Positions 15,730 through 23,998 of a stretch of 64,000 nucleotides of DNA are shown in pieces (the first letter of the stretch is position 1; each line of letters starts with the position of its first letter). The translations under genes were made by a program, and so were the position numbers. The notes beneath the pieces are model-generated. The model had not been told where the DNA came from. It did no database searches and worked only from the letters and a program-made list of their open reading frames with translations. Origin of the DNA: G958296245 sp965262055 (GTDB lineage: Bacteria; Chloroflexota; Dehalococcoidia; Lucifugimonadales; G958296245); NCBI GenBank assembly GCA_965262055.1, contig CBDHEI010000002.1, positions 930,001 through 994,000 on the forward strand, in the 5' to 3' direction.

Positions 15730-18593
15730 GCGCGCAGCCTCTCGCCTTCGGGATCGTAGAGGGGTTGCAGGCGGACGTGGGCCGGCAGGTCGCGGCCATC
15801 GATGTGGACGTGTACCTGCTGACCGTCCTGCGCGAGATTGGCGGGCACACGGGCCAGCCCGAAGGCTTGGCCAGTCGTCGGGCTGAGGCGCGCGCTGGTC
15901 ACCCGGCCCACCGGAAAGCCGTCCACGGTCACGGCGTTGCCGTCGGAGGGCACGACGGGCTCGTCCATGACGAAGCCTACGAGCAGTTCGCGGAACCCCC
16001 TGTCGCGGGCAGCGACGAGGCCCGCCCTGCCGATGAAGTCGGGTTTGTCGAAGCGCACGACCCACTCGGCGTCGCTGTCGAGTGGGGTGCTGAGGAGGTC
16101 GGTGTCCTGGCTTGGGATGATGTGCTTCTTCTCCAGGCGGAGTACGCGCTGGGCCTCCACGCCGAACGGCGCGATGCCGAACTCCTTCCCGGCCTCGAGA
16201 AGGGCATCCCACATGTGCTCGCCGTACTGGGCAGGGAAGTGGAGCTCCCAGCCCGTCTCGCCGACGAAGCCGACCCTCAGGAAGAGGCATCGGACGCCTG
16301 CCACGTCCCCCTCCGCCGACCTCATGTACCGGAAGGCGCGGGGAGCCAGGTCGACGTCCGTGAGCTTCGCGAGGGTCTGCCGCGCCATGGGCCCGGCGAC
16401 GTTGATTGAGGCGTAAGCGGACGTGACGTTGGTGACGCGGACGCGCGAGTCGGAGGCGGCCAGCCACCACTTGAACCAGTCCTCCACCGTGTCGACATTG
16501 GTGGTGGAGGTGGTGACGAAGTAGCGGTCTTCTGCCAGCCTCGTCACGGTGCCGTCGTCGAGGATGCTGCCGCTGTCGGTGCAGAGCATGCCGTAGCGTA
16601 TGCGTCCGGGCCTGAGGGTGGAGAAGTTGTGGGTGTACATCCTGTCCAGGAAAGCAGGGGCGTCGGCGCCGGCAACGTCGAGCTTGCCCAGGGTGCTGAC
16701 GTCTATGATGCCAACGCGCTGCCTGACGGCGAGGCACTCGTCGCGCGGGTCCCCGTAGCTATGTGGACGCTGCCACGGCCAGACATCGATCATGCGGGCG
16801 CCCATCTCGCGGTGCCTGCGGTCCATGGGGGTGCGCTTAATTGGCAGGTGGACGGCGCCGGCCAGGGCGCCCAGGGGCACCGGCTGTAGGGGCGGCCTCT
16901 GGGTAGTCGCGCCGACGATGTCGGGCGGCTGTCCCGTCTCACTGGCGCACAGGGATGCCAGGGCCCTGTGGCACATCTTGCCCTGGCAGGGGCCCATGGT
17001 CACGGTGCTGTACCGCTTCAGGGTCTGTATATCGGTGAAGCCCTCTCTGATGGCGGTCACGACGTCCTTGGAGGTGACATCCTCGCAGAGGCAGACGAAG
17101 CCCCTGGAACCGGGGGCTACCGCTGCGGGCGCGGGGGCAGCGCTCCCGGGCGCTTTGGGGGAAGCGGAAATGGAGGGGCGCCCGCCTGCCGCAGCGACCT
17201 TGCCGGCTTCCCTGCCCTGCCGCAGCACGTCGTCGAGGCCGGACGCCCCGGTGACGCTGCCGGCCGCGAACAGTCCCTCGGGCAGCTTCGCGGGCACGCT
17301 CTCGCCTATGGACGCGTCGAAGGCGAACTGGGCGCCGTGCTGAGCGAGTAGCGCGCCGGCCGGAGCGAAACCGCCGCTCACGCAGACGAGGTCGCAGTCG
17401 AACTCCCGCTCCTCCGTGGTGAGCCGGCCTCCGTCCATGCGCGAAACGACTGCTCCCTCGACGTGCCTGGCGCCCTCAGCGCGGACCACGCCGTGGGACG
17501 GCAGGACGAGGATGCCCTTGGAGCGCAGCTCCGTTGCGGCGTCGAGGTCGTGGGGGAATCGGGGCCTGGAGTCGACGAGCGCAACCACTCTCACCCCGGC
17601 GTTCAGGAGGTCTAGCGCGGCGCGGTAGCCTTCGTCGTTGGTCGTGGCGACCAGCGCCGCCGTGCCCGGACGGAGCCGGTACAGATGCATCAGGCGCCGC
17701 AGACCGGAGCTTAGGAACGTACCCGGCAGGTCGTTGCGGTCGTATACCAGGGGCTGCTCGTAGGCGCCTGTGGCTGCAACGACGCTCTTCGCCCTCAGCT
17801 TGATGAGGTTGGATCCCTGGTGCACGCCGAGCAGGTTGCCCTCGTAGAGTCCGAAGGCCGTCGCTCCCGTCAGCACCTCTATGTTGGAGCGCGACTGGAC
17901 GGCCCCGGCGAGTTTATGGGCGGTCTCGTAGCCGAGGCCATCCGGATATGCCCACAGGTCGTAGCGCAGGCTTCCGCCCAGGGCGGGCTGGTCGTCTACG
18001 AGCACGACCCTTACGTCGGCTTCCGACGCGGCGAGAGCGGCGGACATCCCGGCGGGACCACCACCCACGACGGCCACCTCAGCATGTTGGTTGCGGTGGC
18101 CGTAGACGGCGCCGGAGGGCGCATCCACGTTGACGGACCCCAGGCCTGCGACCCGGCGTATCATGGGGCTGACGGCCTTCCACAGCAGCCTGGGTCGGTA
18201 TAGCGACTTGTAGTAGAAGCCGACGGGCATGGCCCAGCCGAACCGGTCCAGCACCGATAGCGCGTCGCGCTCGAGGGACGGCCAGGCGTTCTGCCCACTG
18301 ACAACGGCGCCGTCCTTGGCCGGCTCCACGCAGGCGCGGATGTTGGGCACGCCGTCCACGGTCATGAGACAGTTGGGGCACCGGCCCGCGACACAGGTGA
18401 GGCCCCGTGGGCGGTGGTACTTGAAAGACCGGCTGAATATACGGACGCCCGTGGCGTAGAGGGCCGAGGCGATGGTGTCTCCCTCGAAGGCCCGTACCGG
18501 CTCTCCTTCGAATTGGAAGGCGACCGGCTTGGAGCAGTCTATCGCCTGGGTCGGGTGCGAGGCCAGCCTGACTTCAGGGTTCGCGACGGCCAT
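15726..18593 (-). CDS. soxA: Sarcosine oxidase-like alpha subunit (FAD, [2Fe-2S], GcvT fusion)
   Basis: The protein has 955 residues, as expected for SoxA. The N-terminal ferredoxin-like part has Cys67, Cys72, Cys75 and Cys88 in CxxxxCxxC...C spacing. A Rossmann motif VAVVGGGPAGMSAA (about 173-186) binds a nucleotide. A BFD-like motif VCLCEDVTSKD...GPCQGKMC (about 500-545) has four more cysteines. The C-terminal 370 residues are a GcvT-like tetrahydrofolate domain. The family oxidatively demethylates sarcosine and transfers formaldehyde to THF. It follows soxD and overlaps soxG. The flavin-bearing catalytic beta subunit is not encoded nearby, so the exact substrate is uncertain. Confidence 0.9.
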   Translation of the reverse strand: MAVANPEVRLASHPTQAIDCSKPVAFQFEGEPVRAFEGDTIASALYATGVRIFSRSFKYHRPRGLTCVAGRCPNCLMTVDGVPNIRACVEPAKDGAVVSGQNAWPSLERDALSVLDRFGWAMPVGFYYKSLYRPRLLWKAVSPMIRRVAGLGSVNVDAPSGAVYGHRNQHAEVAVVGGGPAGMSAALAASEADVRVVLVDDQPALGGSLRYDLWAYPDGLGYETAHKLAGAVQSRSNIEVLTGATAFGLYEGNLLGVHQGSNLIKLRAKSVVAATGAYEQPLVYDRNDLPGTFLSSGLRRLMHLYRLRPGTAALVATTNDEGYRAALDLLNAGVRVVALVDSRPRFPHDLDAATELRSKGILVLPSHGVVRAEGARHVEGAVVSRMDGGRLTTEEREFDCDLVCVSGGFAPAGALLAQHGAQFAFDASIGESVPAKLPEGLFAAGSVTGASGLDDVLRQGREAGKVAAAGGRPSISASPKAPGSAAPAPAAVAPGSRGFVCLCEDVTSKDVVTAIREGFTDIQTLKRYSTVTMGPCQGKMCHRALASLCASETGQPPDIVGATTQRPPLQPVPLGALAGAVHLPIKRTPMDRRHREMGARMIDVWPWQRPHSYGDPRDECLAVRQRVGIIDVSTLGKLDVAGADAPAFLDRMYTHNFSTLRPGRIRYGMLCTDSGSILDDGTVTRLAEDRYFVTTSTTNVDTVEDWFKWWLAASDSRVRVTNVTSAYASINVAGPMARQTLAKLTDVDLAPRAFRYMRSAEGDVAGVRCLFLRVGFVGETGWELHFPAQYGEHMWDALLEAGKEFGIAPFGVEAQRVLRLEKKHIIPSQDTDLLSTPLDSDAEWVVRFDKPDFIGRAGLVAARDRGFRELLVGFVMDEPVVPSDGNAVTVDGFPVGRVTSARLSPTTGQAFGLARVPANLAQDGQQVHVHIDGRDLPAHVRLQPLYDPEGERLRA

Positions 18594-18857
18594 CTAAGCC
18601 CCAGCCTCCCCAGGCCAGTAGGTATGCTTCACCTGGTTGGTCACCGTGTCGCGGACGGCAATGAACCACCGCCGGCATCCGAAGGCGTGGTACCACCATT
18701 CCCGCTGGTCGCCGGCGGCGTTGCGGCGAAGGTAGAAATAGCGCGTCCAGTCTCGCGCCGGGTCTTCGGGCTCCGGGCGGACGGTCTGCTCGCCGCCGCA
18801 CCGGTACTCGTACACCGTGCGCTCCCCGCAGTTGGGGCAGCTCAGCAAGAAACCCAA
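18594..18857 (-). CDS. soxD: Sarcosine oxidase delta-like subunit
   Basis: This 87-residue protein has CPNCGERTVYEYRCGGE at the N-terminus and WWYHAFGCRRWFIAVRDT in the middle. These match the zinc-binding CxxC...HxxxC pattern of SoxD and the ending about being a small subunit of heterotetrameric sarcosine oxidase. It starts at TTG 18857 (no ATG is available) and its stop directly precedes the soxA ATG, so the genes are coupled. The normal soxB gene does not precede it. Confidence 0.88.
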   Translation of the reverse strand: MGFLLSCPNCGERTVYEYRCGGEQTVRPEPEDPARDWTRYFYLRRNAAGDQREWWYHAFGCRRWFIAVRDTVTNQVKHTYWPGEAGA

Positions 18858-19170
18858 ATTCTCGCCTTCCCTGGCCCCGGAAGCCGGAGGTGGGGGCGCA
18901 GCCGGGTGGCCACGCCTCCCGCCGCCATGAGCGGGCCTCGTTCAGGGTAAGGCCAATCGCGGCGCTGTCAAGCCTTGGCGCAGACCCGAGGCGACTGTAC
19001 GGGCCTATAGTTGGTTCCTTGCCTCGCTGCAGACGGCTCAAGCACCGAGCAGAAGTTTGGACTCGGTTGCCACACAGCACTGAGCAAAACTCGCAAGTAG
19101 CACCTGCGATTTGTGCACCCTTGCTAGCGGTCCCGGAGCCGGCTTGCCGGAGAGAGCAGGACCTGTGGAG
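18858..19170. other. Non-coding gap upstream of soxD
   Basis: No supported gene is present in these 313 bp. A minus-strand frame from 19080 runs into soxD in another phase and has no recognisable motif. No soxB fragment (FAD-binding GxGxxG or beta-subunit sequence) was seen in any frame. No clear promoter for soxD was identified. Confidence 0.5.
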
Positions 19171-20100
19171 CTACCGGGAGCGCCTTCCCGTGTCGTAAGG
19201 GAGCGGGCCGCTCCCGGGGGACTCGTGCAGCGGCGGGCGGCTGGGCACCCCTGTCCCAGATAGCCTCGCGACGGAGCCCAAGTATGGGCCGTCGCCCGCC
19301 GGACGGGCGGTCCGAGTCAAACCGGCTACAGCGCCACCGGTGAACCCGGGCTGGGAGCGTCCATATACGGGACTGGCCCCCGCACCAGCAACCTGTTCAG
19401 GGCCGTACACTGGCCTGCGAATGTACGCAGGCACAGGCGCGTCCGGGTGCGTCTGTTCTACCTTGGCGCTCGCGGGGCTGGCAGGCTCCGCCGCGGGCTC
19501 CTCTTTGGCGTCCGAGCGTCTCAGGAGTCCGAAGATACCTGACAGCATCCGCAGCACGAACTCCAGCGCCACCACGCCGGACAGGTAGTAGACCATCGTT
19601 TCCAAATGCATGGCGGCCTGTTGAATGCTGTCGGTCGATTGCGGGATACGTACAAGGGTGCTGTCGATCAGCATTATGCCAAGCAGCGCGAAAGGCAGTA
19701 TCTTGGCAATATCCGTGGCGAGTGCGCCATTGTAGTAGGCGCATATCCGAATCGCGGCCACGATTCCAATGGCGGCGAGCATGACGCTGTCTACCGAATT
19801 GTTCTTGCCCATCAGGAGGAGCAGTCCTGACATGATGAGGAACCAGAAGGCAACGAACAGCGGGAACAGAAAAAGGTTCTTGAACAGGTAGAAGGCCACC
19901 GCAACGGTCTTCCTGGAGAAGGGATGGCTGGCCTCGTTGTGCTTGCCGAGGTTGAGCCGAAAGATCTCCTTTCTTGCAAGGAACCTGTAGAAGTGGAACA
20001 CGAAGACCCCGTAAAGGGAGACGCTAACGACGAACAACGCCAACGGCCTGAGGGCGTCGTAAGCCTCCCAAGGATCGAGGTATATCTCCGGCAGTACCAT
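19171..20100 (-). CDS. Membrane protein of unknown function with disordered C-terminal tail
   Basis: The protein has 309 residues from ATG 20100, which has GGAG seven bases upstream; an in-frame ATG at 20145 is possible but less well placed. Segments at about 17-36, 65-90, 96-116 and 125-145, plus one near 165-190, are strongly hydrophobic, giving four or five membrane helices. From about residue 200 the protein is Pro/Ala/Gly-rich (EEPAAEPASPASAK and many Arg) and probably disordered in the cytoplasm. I do not recognise a family. It is a single gene, divergent from the AtzG-amidase pair. Confidence 0.7.
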   Translation of the reverse strand: MVLPEIYLDPWEAYDALRPLALFVVSVSLYGVFVFHFYRFLARKEIFRLNLGKHNEASHPFSRKTVAVAFYLFKNLFLFPLFVAFWFLIMSGLLLLMGKNNSVDSVMLAAIGIVAAIRICAYYNGALATDIAKILPFALLGIMLIDSTLVRIPQSTDSIQQAAMHLETMVYYLSGVVALEFVLRMLSGIFGLLRRSDAKEEPAAEPASPASAKVEQTHPDAPVPAYIRRPVYGPEQVAGAGASPVYGRSQPGFTGGAVAGLTRTARPAGDGPYLGSVARLSGTGVPSRPPLHESPGSGPLPYDTGRRSR

Positions 20101-20310
20101 GACCACACTCCGGCGATGATGATTTCCCCGAGAGTAGTGCCGCATCTGGCCCTGTGGCTAGCGATATAAGGTAGTCGATATTGGCATTCTTCCCATGTAG
20201 CGCTCCCAAGGCGCTCTGCCTTAATCGGCAGGAGTTCTCACTGGGACGCTGACGTGGTAGGCTGGCACTGCATGGGACGATTTGGCGCATCGGTTACGGA
20301 GGCGGGCGCA

Positions 20311-20508
20311 ATGGGCAAGATGAATCATCCGGAATCGAGAGACGAGATAGTTGCGATGGCAGCGGTGCTGGGCATACACCTGTCGGATGTAGAGTTGGAG
20401 ATCCTGCTCCCGGTGGCGCAGGCGACAGCCAAGGCCATGTGCGAGGTGGACGAGCTCGACCTCGCCGATGTGCCGCCCGCCGATGTATACGTCCCGGGAG
20501 ACGAGTAG
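20311..20508 (+). CDS. AtzG/GatC-like small amidase partner
   Basis: This 65-residue protein, from ATG 20311 behind GGAGG, has a helical core (VLGIHLSDVELEILLPVAQATAKAM) and an acidic tail ending ADVPPADVYVPGDE. That layout resembles GatC and the short AtzG-type proteins that wrap around amidases. Its stop is 3 bp before the amidase ATG. Longer starts at 20254 or 20272 are in frame but lack a better ribosome-binding site. The role as a stabilising subunit is inferred from size, sequence pattern and position. Confidence 0.65.
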   Translation: MGKMNHPESRDEIVAMAAVLGIHLSDVELEILLPVAQATAKAMCEVDELDLADVPPADVYVPGDE

Positions 20509-20511
20509 CCG

Positions 20512-21924
20512 ATGATCACGACCGATAGCTGCTCACTCTCCATAGCCGAGGCCGCGAGCCTCATAGCCACAGGGGACCTCTCGCCCACCGAGCTGGTCGA
20601 CGCCCACCTCGAGCGCATCTCCGCGACGAACGAGCGCCTGAACTCTTTCATAACGGTGCTGGAGCCCCAGGCGAGGTCCGCGGCAGCGAAGGCCGAGTCC
20701 CGGATACGCTCCGGGCAACTGATCGGCCCGCTGCACGGCATACCCATAGGCCTGAAGGACCTCTACTACACCAAGGGAGTCCGCACGACCATGGGGTCGT
20801 CCATAATGGGCGACTTCGTCCCGGACTACGACGCAACGGTCGTATCTCGATTCCTGGACGCTGGCGCGATCATCATCGGCAAGTTGCAACTGCACGAGTT
20901 CGCCAACGGCGCGACCAGCGGGAATATCCATCACGGCCCGTCTCACAACCCCTGGGGCACCGAGCGTATCCCCGGGGGGTCCAGCGGCGGATCGGGCGCG
21001 GGCGTTGCGGCGGGCCAGGTCATGGCGGCTCTCGGCACCGACACTGGAGGATCGGTCCGCATGCCTGCCGCGCACTGCGGGATCGTGGGACTCAAGCCCA
21101 CCTTCGGGCGTGTCAGCCGTTACGGCGTCTTCCCGCTCTCCTGGAGCTTCGACACCGTGGGACCGATGACGCGCACCGTGATGGACACCGCTCTGGTGAT
21201 GAACGCCATCGCGGGGCACGACCCGCACGACCCCTACTCCAGCCGGCAGCCCACGCCGGACTTCACGGAGACCCTGGGCCAGGACATGGACGGGCTGCGC
21301 GTGGGTATTCCAAAAGAGCACTTCTTCGACCTGCTGGACCCGGACTGCGAAAGCGCCACGATGGAGGGAGCGAAGGTGCTGGAGGGGCTCGGCGCGTCCG
21401 TGGAGGAGGTCTCGATCCCGCTGCTGGCGAATATCATGAGCATCGGTCAGGCGATCAGCGGCCCGGAGGCCGCCGAGGTCCACCTGGAGAACCTGCGCGA
21501 CCACGCCGGGGAGATGGACCCGCACGTGAGCTCGCGGATGGCTGTAGGCCTCTTTGTGCCAGCCATCTACTACGTCCGCGCGCAACGCGCCCGAAGGGCG
21601 TTCAGCCGGCAGATCGCGGAGGTCTTCGAGCGCTTTGACGTGCTGCTGACTCCGTCAGGGCCCGTACCGGCGCCCAGGATAGGGCAGGAGGTGTCGACGA
21701 TCAGGGGGGAGGAGCACCCCACTCTCCAGATACTTTCGCGCATGACTCGCCCGTTCAACGTAAGCGGCTCGCCGGCGATCACGGTGCCGTGCGGCTTCAG
21801 CTCGGGGGGGATGCCTGTCGGGCTGCAGATCGCGGGCCGGATGTTCGACGAGGCCACCGTGCTCAGGGTCGCCCACGCGTACGAGCAGGCGACCAACTGG
21901 CATGCGCGGCGCCCGCCCATATAG
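20512..21924 (+). CDS. Amidase-signature family hydrolase
   Basis: The protein has 470 residues. The Ser-cisSer-Lys triad is visible: Lys82 in GIPIGLKDLYYT, the cis-serine pair in PGGSSGGSGAG (about 154-164) and the nucleophile Ser181 in TDTGGSVRMPA. The family includes GatA, allophanate hydrolase and diverse amidases. The upstream AtzG-like subunit points to an AtzF/AtzE-like or bureidomalonase-like enzyme rather than Glu-tRNA amidotransferase, since no gatB is present. It is cytoplasmic. The substrate is unknown. Confidence 0.9.
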   Translation: MITTDSCSLSIAEAASLIATGDLSPTELVDAHLERISATNERLNSFITVLEPQARSAAAKAESRIRSGQLIGPLHGIPIGLKDLYYTKGVRTTMGSSIMGDFVPDYDATVVSRFLDAGAIIIGKLQLHEFANGATSGNIHHGPSHNPWGTERIPGGSSGGSGAGVAAGQVMAALGTDTGGSVRMPAAHCGIVGLKPTFGRVSRYGVFPLSWSFDTVGPMTRTVMDTALVMNAIAGHDPHDPYSSRQPTPDFTETLGQDMDGLRVGIPKEHFFDLLDPDCESATMEGAKVLEGLGASVEEVSIPLLANIMSIGQAISGPEAAEVHLENLRDHAGEMDPHVSSRMAVGLFVPAIYYVRAQRARRAFSRQIAEVFERFDVLLTPSGPVPAPRIGQEVSTIRGEEHPTLQILSRMTRPFNVSGSPAITVPCGFSSGGMPVGLQIAGRMFDEATVLRVAHAYEQATNWHARRPPI

Positions 21925-22243
21925 CTCAACGTCGCGGTGTGTAGAGGCCTACCGCGCCCTTCTCAGCGAGGTTCGGCTGCCCTTGCCTCTGCAATTACTG
22001 AGTGACGTTCGTCGGTCTCCTGCTACGGCTCTCTCGGATCGGAATACGTCGTGACCCACCTCAGCGAGCTTCATCACCGGCGGATGTTGGTTCCAATGGC
22101 CCATATTGACATAGTCAGACGCCACGATCCGTGTTATCATACTTGGCAACTCCGGGTGCCAATTGAATCAGTTCCCTGCGTTTCGGTTCCGGTACGCATG
22201 CGACGCTGGCGATGGTCGAGGAGAATTTTCGAAGGGGCGCCGC
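21925..22243. other. Intergenic region and leader of the RRM gene
   Basis: No supported gene was found in these 319 bp. The last 100 bp form the likely leader of the RRM gene and contain the inverted repeat TTGGCA (8 nt) TGCCAA near 22144-22163, a candidate cold-responsive structure. A TTGACA at 22106-22111 lies 23 bp from TATCAT (22135-22140), too far apart for a standard promoter. Confidence 0.4.
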
Positions 22244-22513
22244 ATGAACATCTTTGTAGGCAGTCTCCCGTACACTACGACGGACGAAGAGTTGGAAGCG
22301 GTTTTTACCGAGTATGGTGAAGTCACTTCGGCTCGCGTCATTATGGACAGGTACACTGGCCGGTCGCGTGGGTTCGGGTTCGTAGAAATGTCCAATCAGG
22401 AACAGGCCGAGACCGCCGTTCGCGTCATGAACGGCAAGGACTTCCAGGGCAGGGCCCTCACTGTCAACGAGGCTCGCCCGCGCGAGGACCGGCCTAAGCG
22501 CGACCGCTGGTAG
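22244..22513 (+). CDS. RRM-domain RNA-binding protein
   Basis: This 89-residue protein is a single RNA recognition motif. RNP2 is IFVGSL (residues 3-8) and RNP1 is RGFGFVEM (about 43-50), followed by a short basic/acidic tail (RPREDRPKRDRW). Such stand-alone RRM proteins are common in cyanobacteria and Chloroflexota and are often cold-induced RNA chaperones. The ATG at 22244 follows GAAGGGG; an upstream in-frame ATG at 22163 would add a non-conserved extension. The long structured leader is consistent with post-transcriptional control. Confidence 0.92.
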   Translation: MNIFVGSLPYTTTDEELEAVFTEYGEVTSARVIMDRYTGRSRGFGFVEMSNQEQAETAVRVMNGKDFQGRALTVNEARPREDRPKRDRW

Positions 22514-22541
22514 GCCGGCCAAACGGCTGGTAACACATCCC

Positions 22542-23996
22542 TCAAGTCTCGCGGGCAGATGCCGCCCCGTAGTTGACGTACGCGGTTCCCCCCACCCGCG
22601 AGACCGATATCCTCTGACTGTACCCCCCACACGGTAGGGTTCGCGCTGCCGTGTGTTCCCGTGTCTCAGAGCTCTGTGAAGCTACCTGGACGCCCCCGCT
22701 CATCGCCTCGGTCAAGACGCGCCCTTCCGAACTGGGCGGCGTCTCTAGGCCGAGCAGTCTAAGCACCGTCGGCGCCACGTCTACGTTCCCACTAGGCAGG
22801 TCCGACACCATGGCCCGCCGAAAGCCCGGCCCTGCGGCGATTAGCGTACACCGCATCTCGTGGACGCTCATGGAGCCGTGCATGCCCAGGCCCGGCGCCG
22901 CGCCGGCGCAATAGGCATGACCGGGCACACCCGCCTCGTTCTCCTCCGATGTCCAGGACAGCGAGACCGCTAGGTCCGGAGCGCGCGGGCCCTCGGACCC
23001 CACGACCCCGGCAGGCAAGGCTCCCTCTATCGGGCCTACCGCCTCCGAGGCCACTACCGGGCCGCACCACGGCTGTGACATCAGCCACGCAGCAAGCCTG
23101 TCCGCCGTCTCGCGCTCCCGGTTGTGCGCGTAGAAGAGCACAGCCCCGCCGTTGGCCGCCACCGCCACACCCCCCGGCCGCTCCACCGTCGGAAAGCCTG
23201 CCTCCCTCAGCACCGACTCGACGGGCACCGTCTCGGACACCGTCGAGTAGCCGTGGTCGGACACCACAATCACGTTCGTATCGGCGTCCTGTCCCGTCCT
23301 CTGCAGCTCCTCAAAGAGTGAGCCGAGCTCGGCGTCGACGTGTCTGAGGGCGCGGACAGCCTTATCGGATCCCACGCCGGCGTCGTGCTGCGACGAGTCG
23401 GGCTCCGAGCTCCAGAAGAACATCACTCCGGGGGGGCTGTCGGAAAAAACCAGGCTGCGGAGTATCCCCATTGCGTAGGTTATCCGCGCGAGGTCCGGCC
23501 TCCGCTTCTCCGGCCACGCGCCGAATCGCGCCTCCACCTGCGCCCCCATGCCGTCCGGAATGGTGAACTCCGAGTGAATGGTCGTCCCTCCGCCGCCGTC
23601 CGGGTGCGGGTTCTGAACGAACGCGTTGCCGTTGCCCCCTGAGTTAACCGACACGAACTCCAGCCCCGACTCCCCCAGCAGCTCCGGCAGCGTCGGCGCA
23701 AGAAGCACACTCCCGGTCGCCTCTATGACCCTGCTCAGGTCAGGCCTGAACGCTTCTATGACCCTATGCGGGTCGTAGTCACGGACCAGCAGGGTGTTCC
23801 CGGCAAGCCCGTGCCCGCCGGGGTGGCGGCCCGTCATCATGCTGGCCGAGTTGACCCGCGTGACCGTGGGGAATACTGAATGGTGATTGGTGAAGGTGAC
23901 GCCCTGCGCGGCCAGGGCACTCAGGTTGGGCATCAGATCGGGCGTCACCTGTGAAGGTTGCAGACCGTCAATCCCAATGATCAGCACGGGAGTCAT
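22542..23996 (-). CDS. Alkaline-phosphatase-superfamily phosphodiesterase/pyrophosphatase
   Basis: The protein has 484 residues. Metal-binding Asp is in LIIGIDGLQPSQV (residues about 5-17). The nucleophile threonine is in HSVFPTVTRVNSASM (about 38-52). Further ligands lie in SSEPDSSQHDAGVGSD and VVSDHGYSTVS (about 265-275). This matches type I phosphodiesterase/nucleotide pyrophosphatase enzymes. No signal peptide is seen. The start is 23996, which has AGGAG at 7 bp; an ATG at 24002 overlaps the upstream stop (ATGA) but sits too close to that site. It is coupled to the HExxH protein upstream. Substrate unknown. Confidence 0.88.
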   Translation of the reverse strand: MTPVLIIGIDGLQPSQVTPDLMPNLSALAAQGVTFTNHHSVFPTVTRVNSASMMTGRHPGGHGLAGNTLLVRDYDPHRVIEAFRPDLSRVIEATGSVLLAPTLPELLGESGLEFVSVNSGGNGNAFVQNPHPDGGGGTTIHSEFTIPDGMGAQVEARFGAWPEKRRPDLARITYAMGILRSLVFSDSPPGVMFFWSSEPDSSQHDAGVGSDKAVRALRHVDAELGSLFEELQRTGQDADTNVIVVSDHGYSTVSETVPVESVLREAGFPTVERPGGVAVAANGGAVLFYAHNRERETADRLAAWLMSQPWCGPVVASEAVGPIEGALPAGVVGSEGPRAPDLAVSLSWTSEENEAGVPGHAYCAGAAPGLGMHGSMSVHEMRCTLIAAGPGFRRAMVSDLPSGNVDVAPTVLRLLGLETPPSSEGRVLTEAMSGGVQVASQSSETREHTAARTLPCGGYSQRISVSRVGGTAYVNYGAASARET

Positions 23997-23998
23997 AC

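Noticed and set aside
15061..16737. 558-codon minus-strand frame extending soxG upstream
   Set aside because: The first two thirds are Arg/His-rich shadow sequence of soxA in another phase; the ATGA overlap and homology place the real start at 15729.
22106..22140. TTGACA and TATCAT upstream of the RRM gene as a promoter
   Set aside because: They are 23 bp apart, too far for a sigma70 promoter.
21949..22149. 66-codon minus-strand frame upstream of the RRM gene
   Set aside because: It has no recognisable motif, a poor start context and spans the RRM leader.
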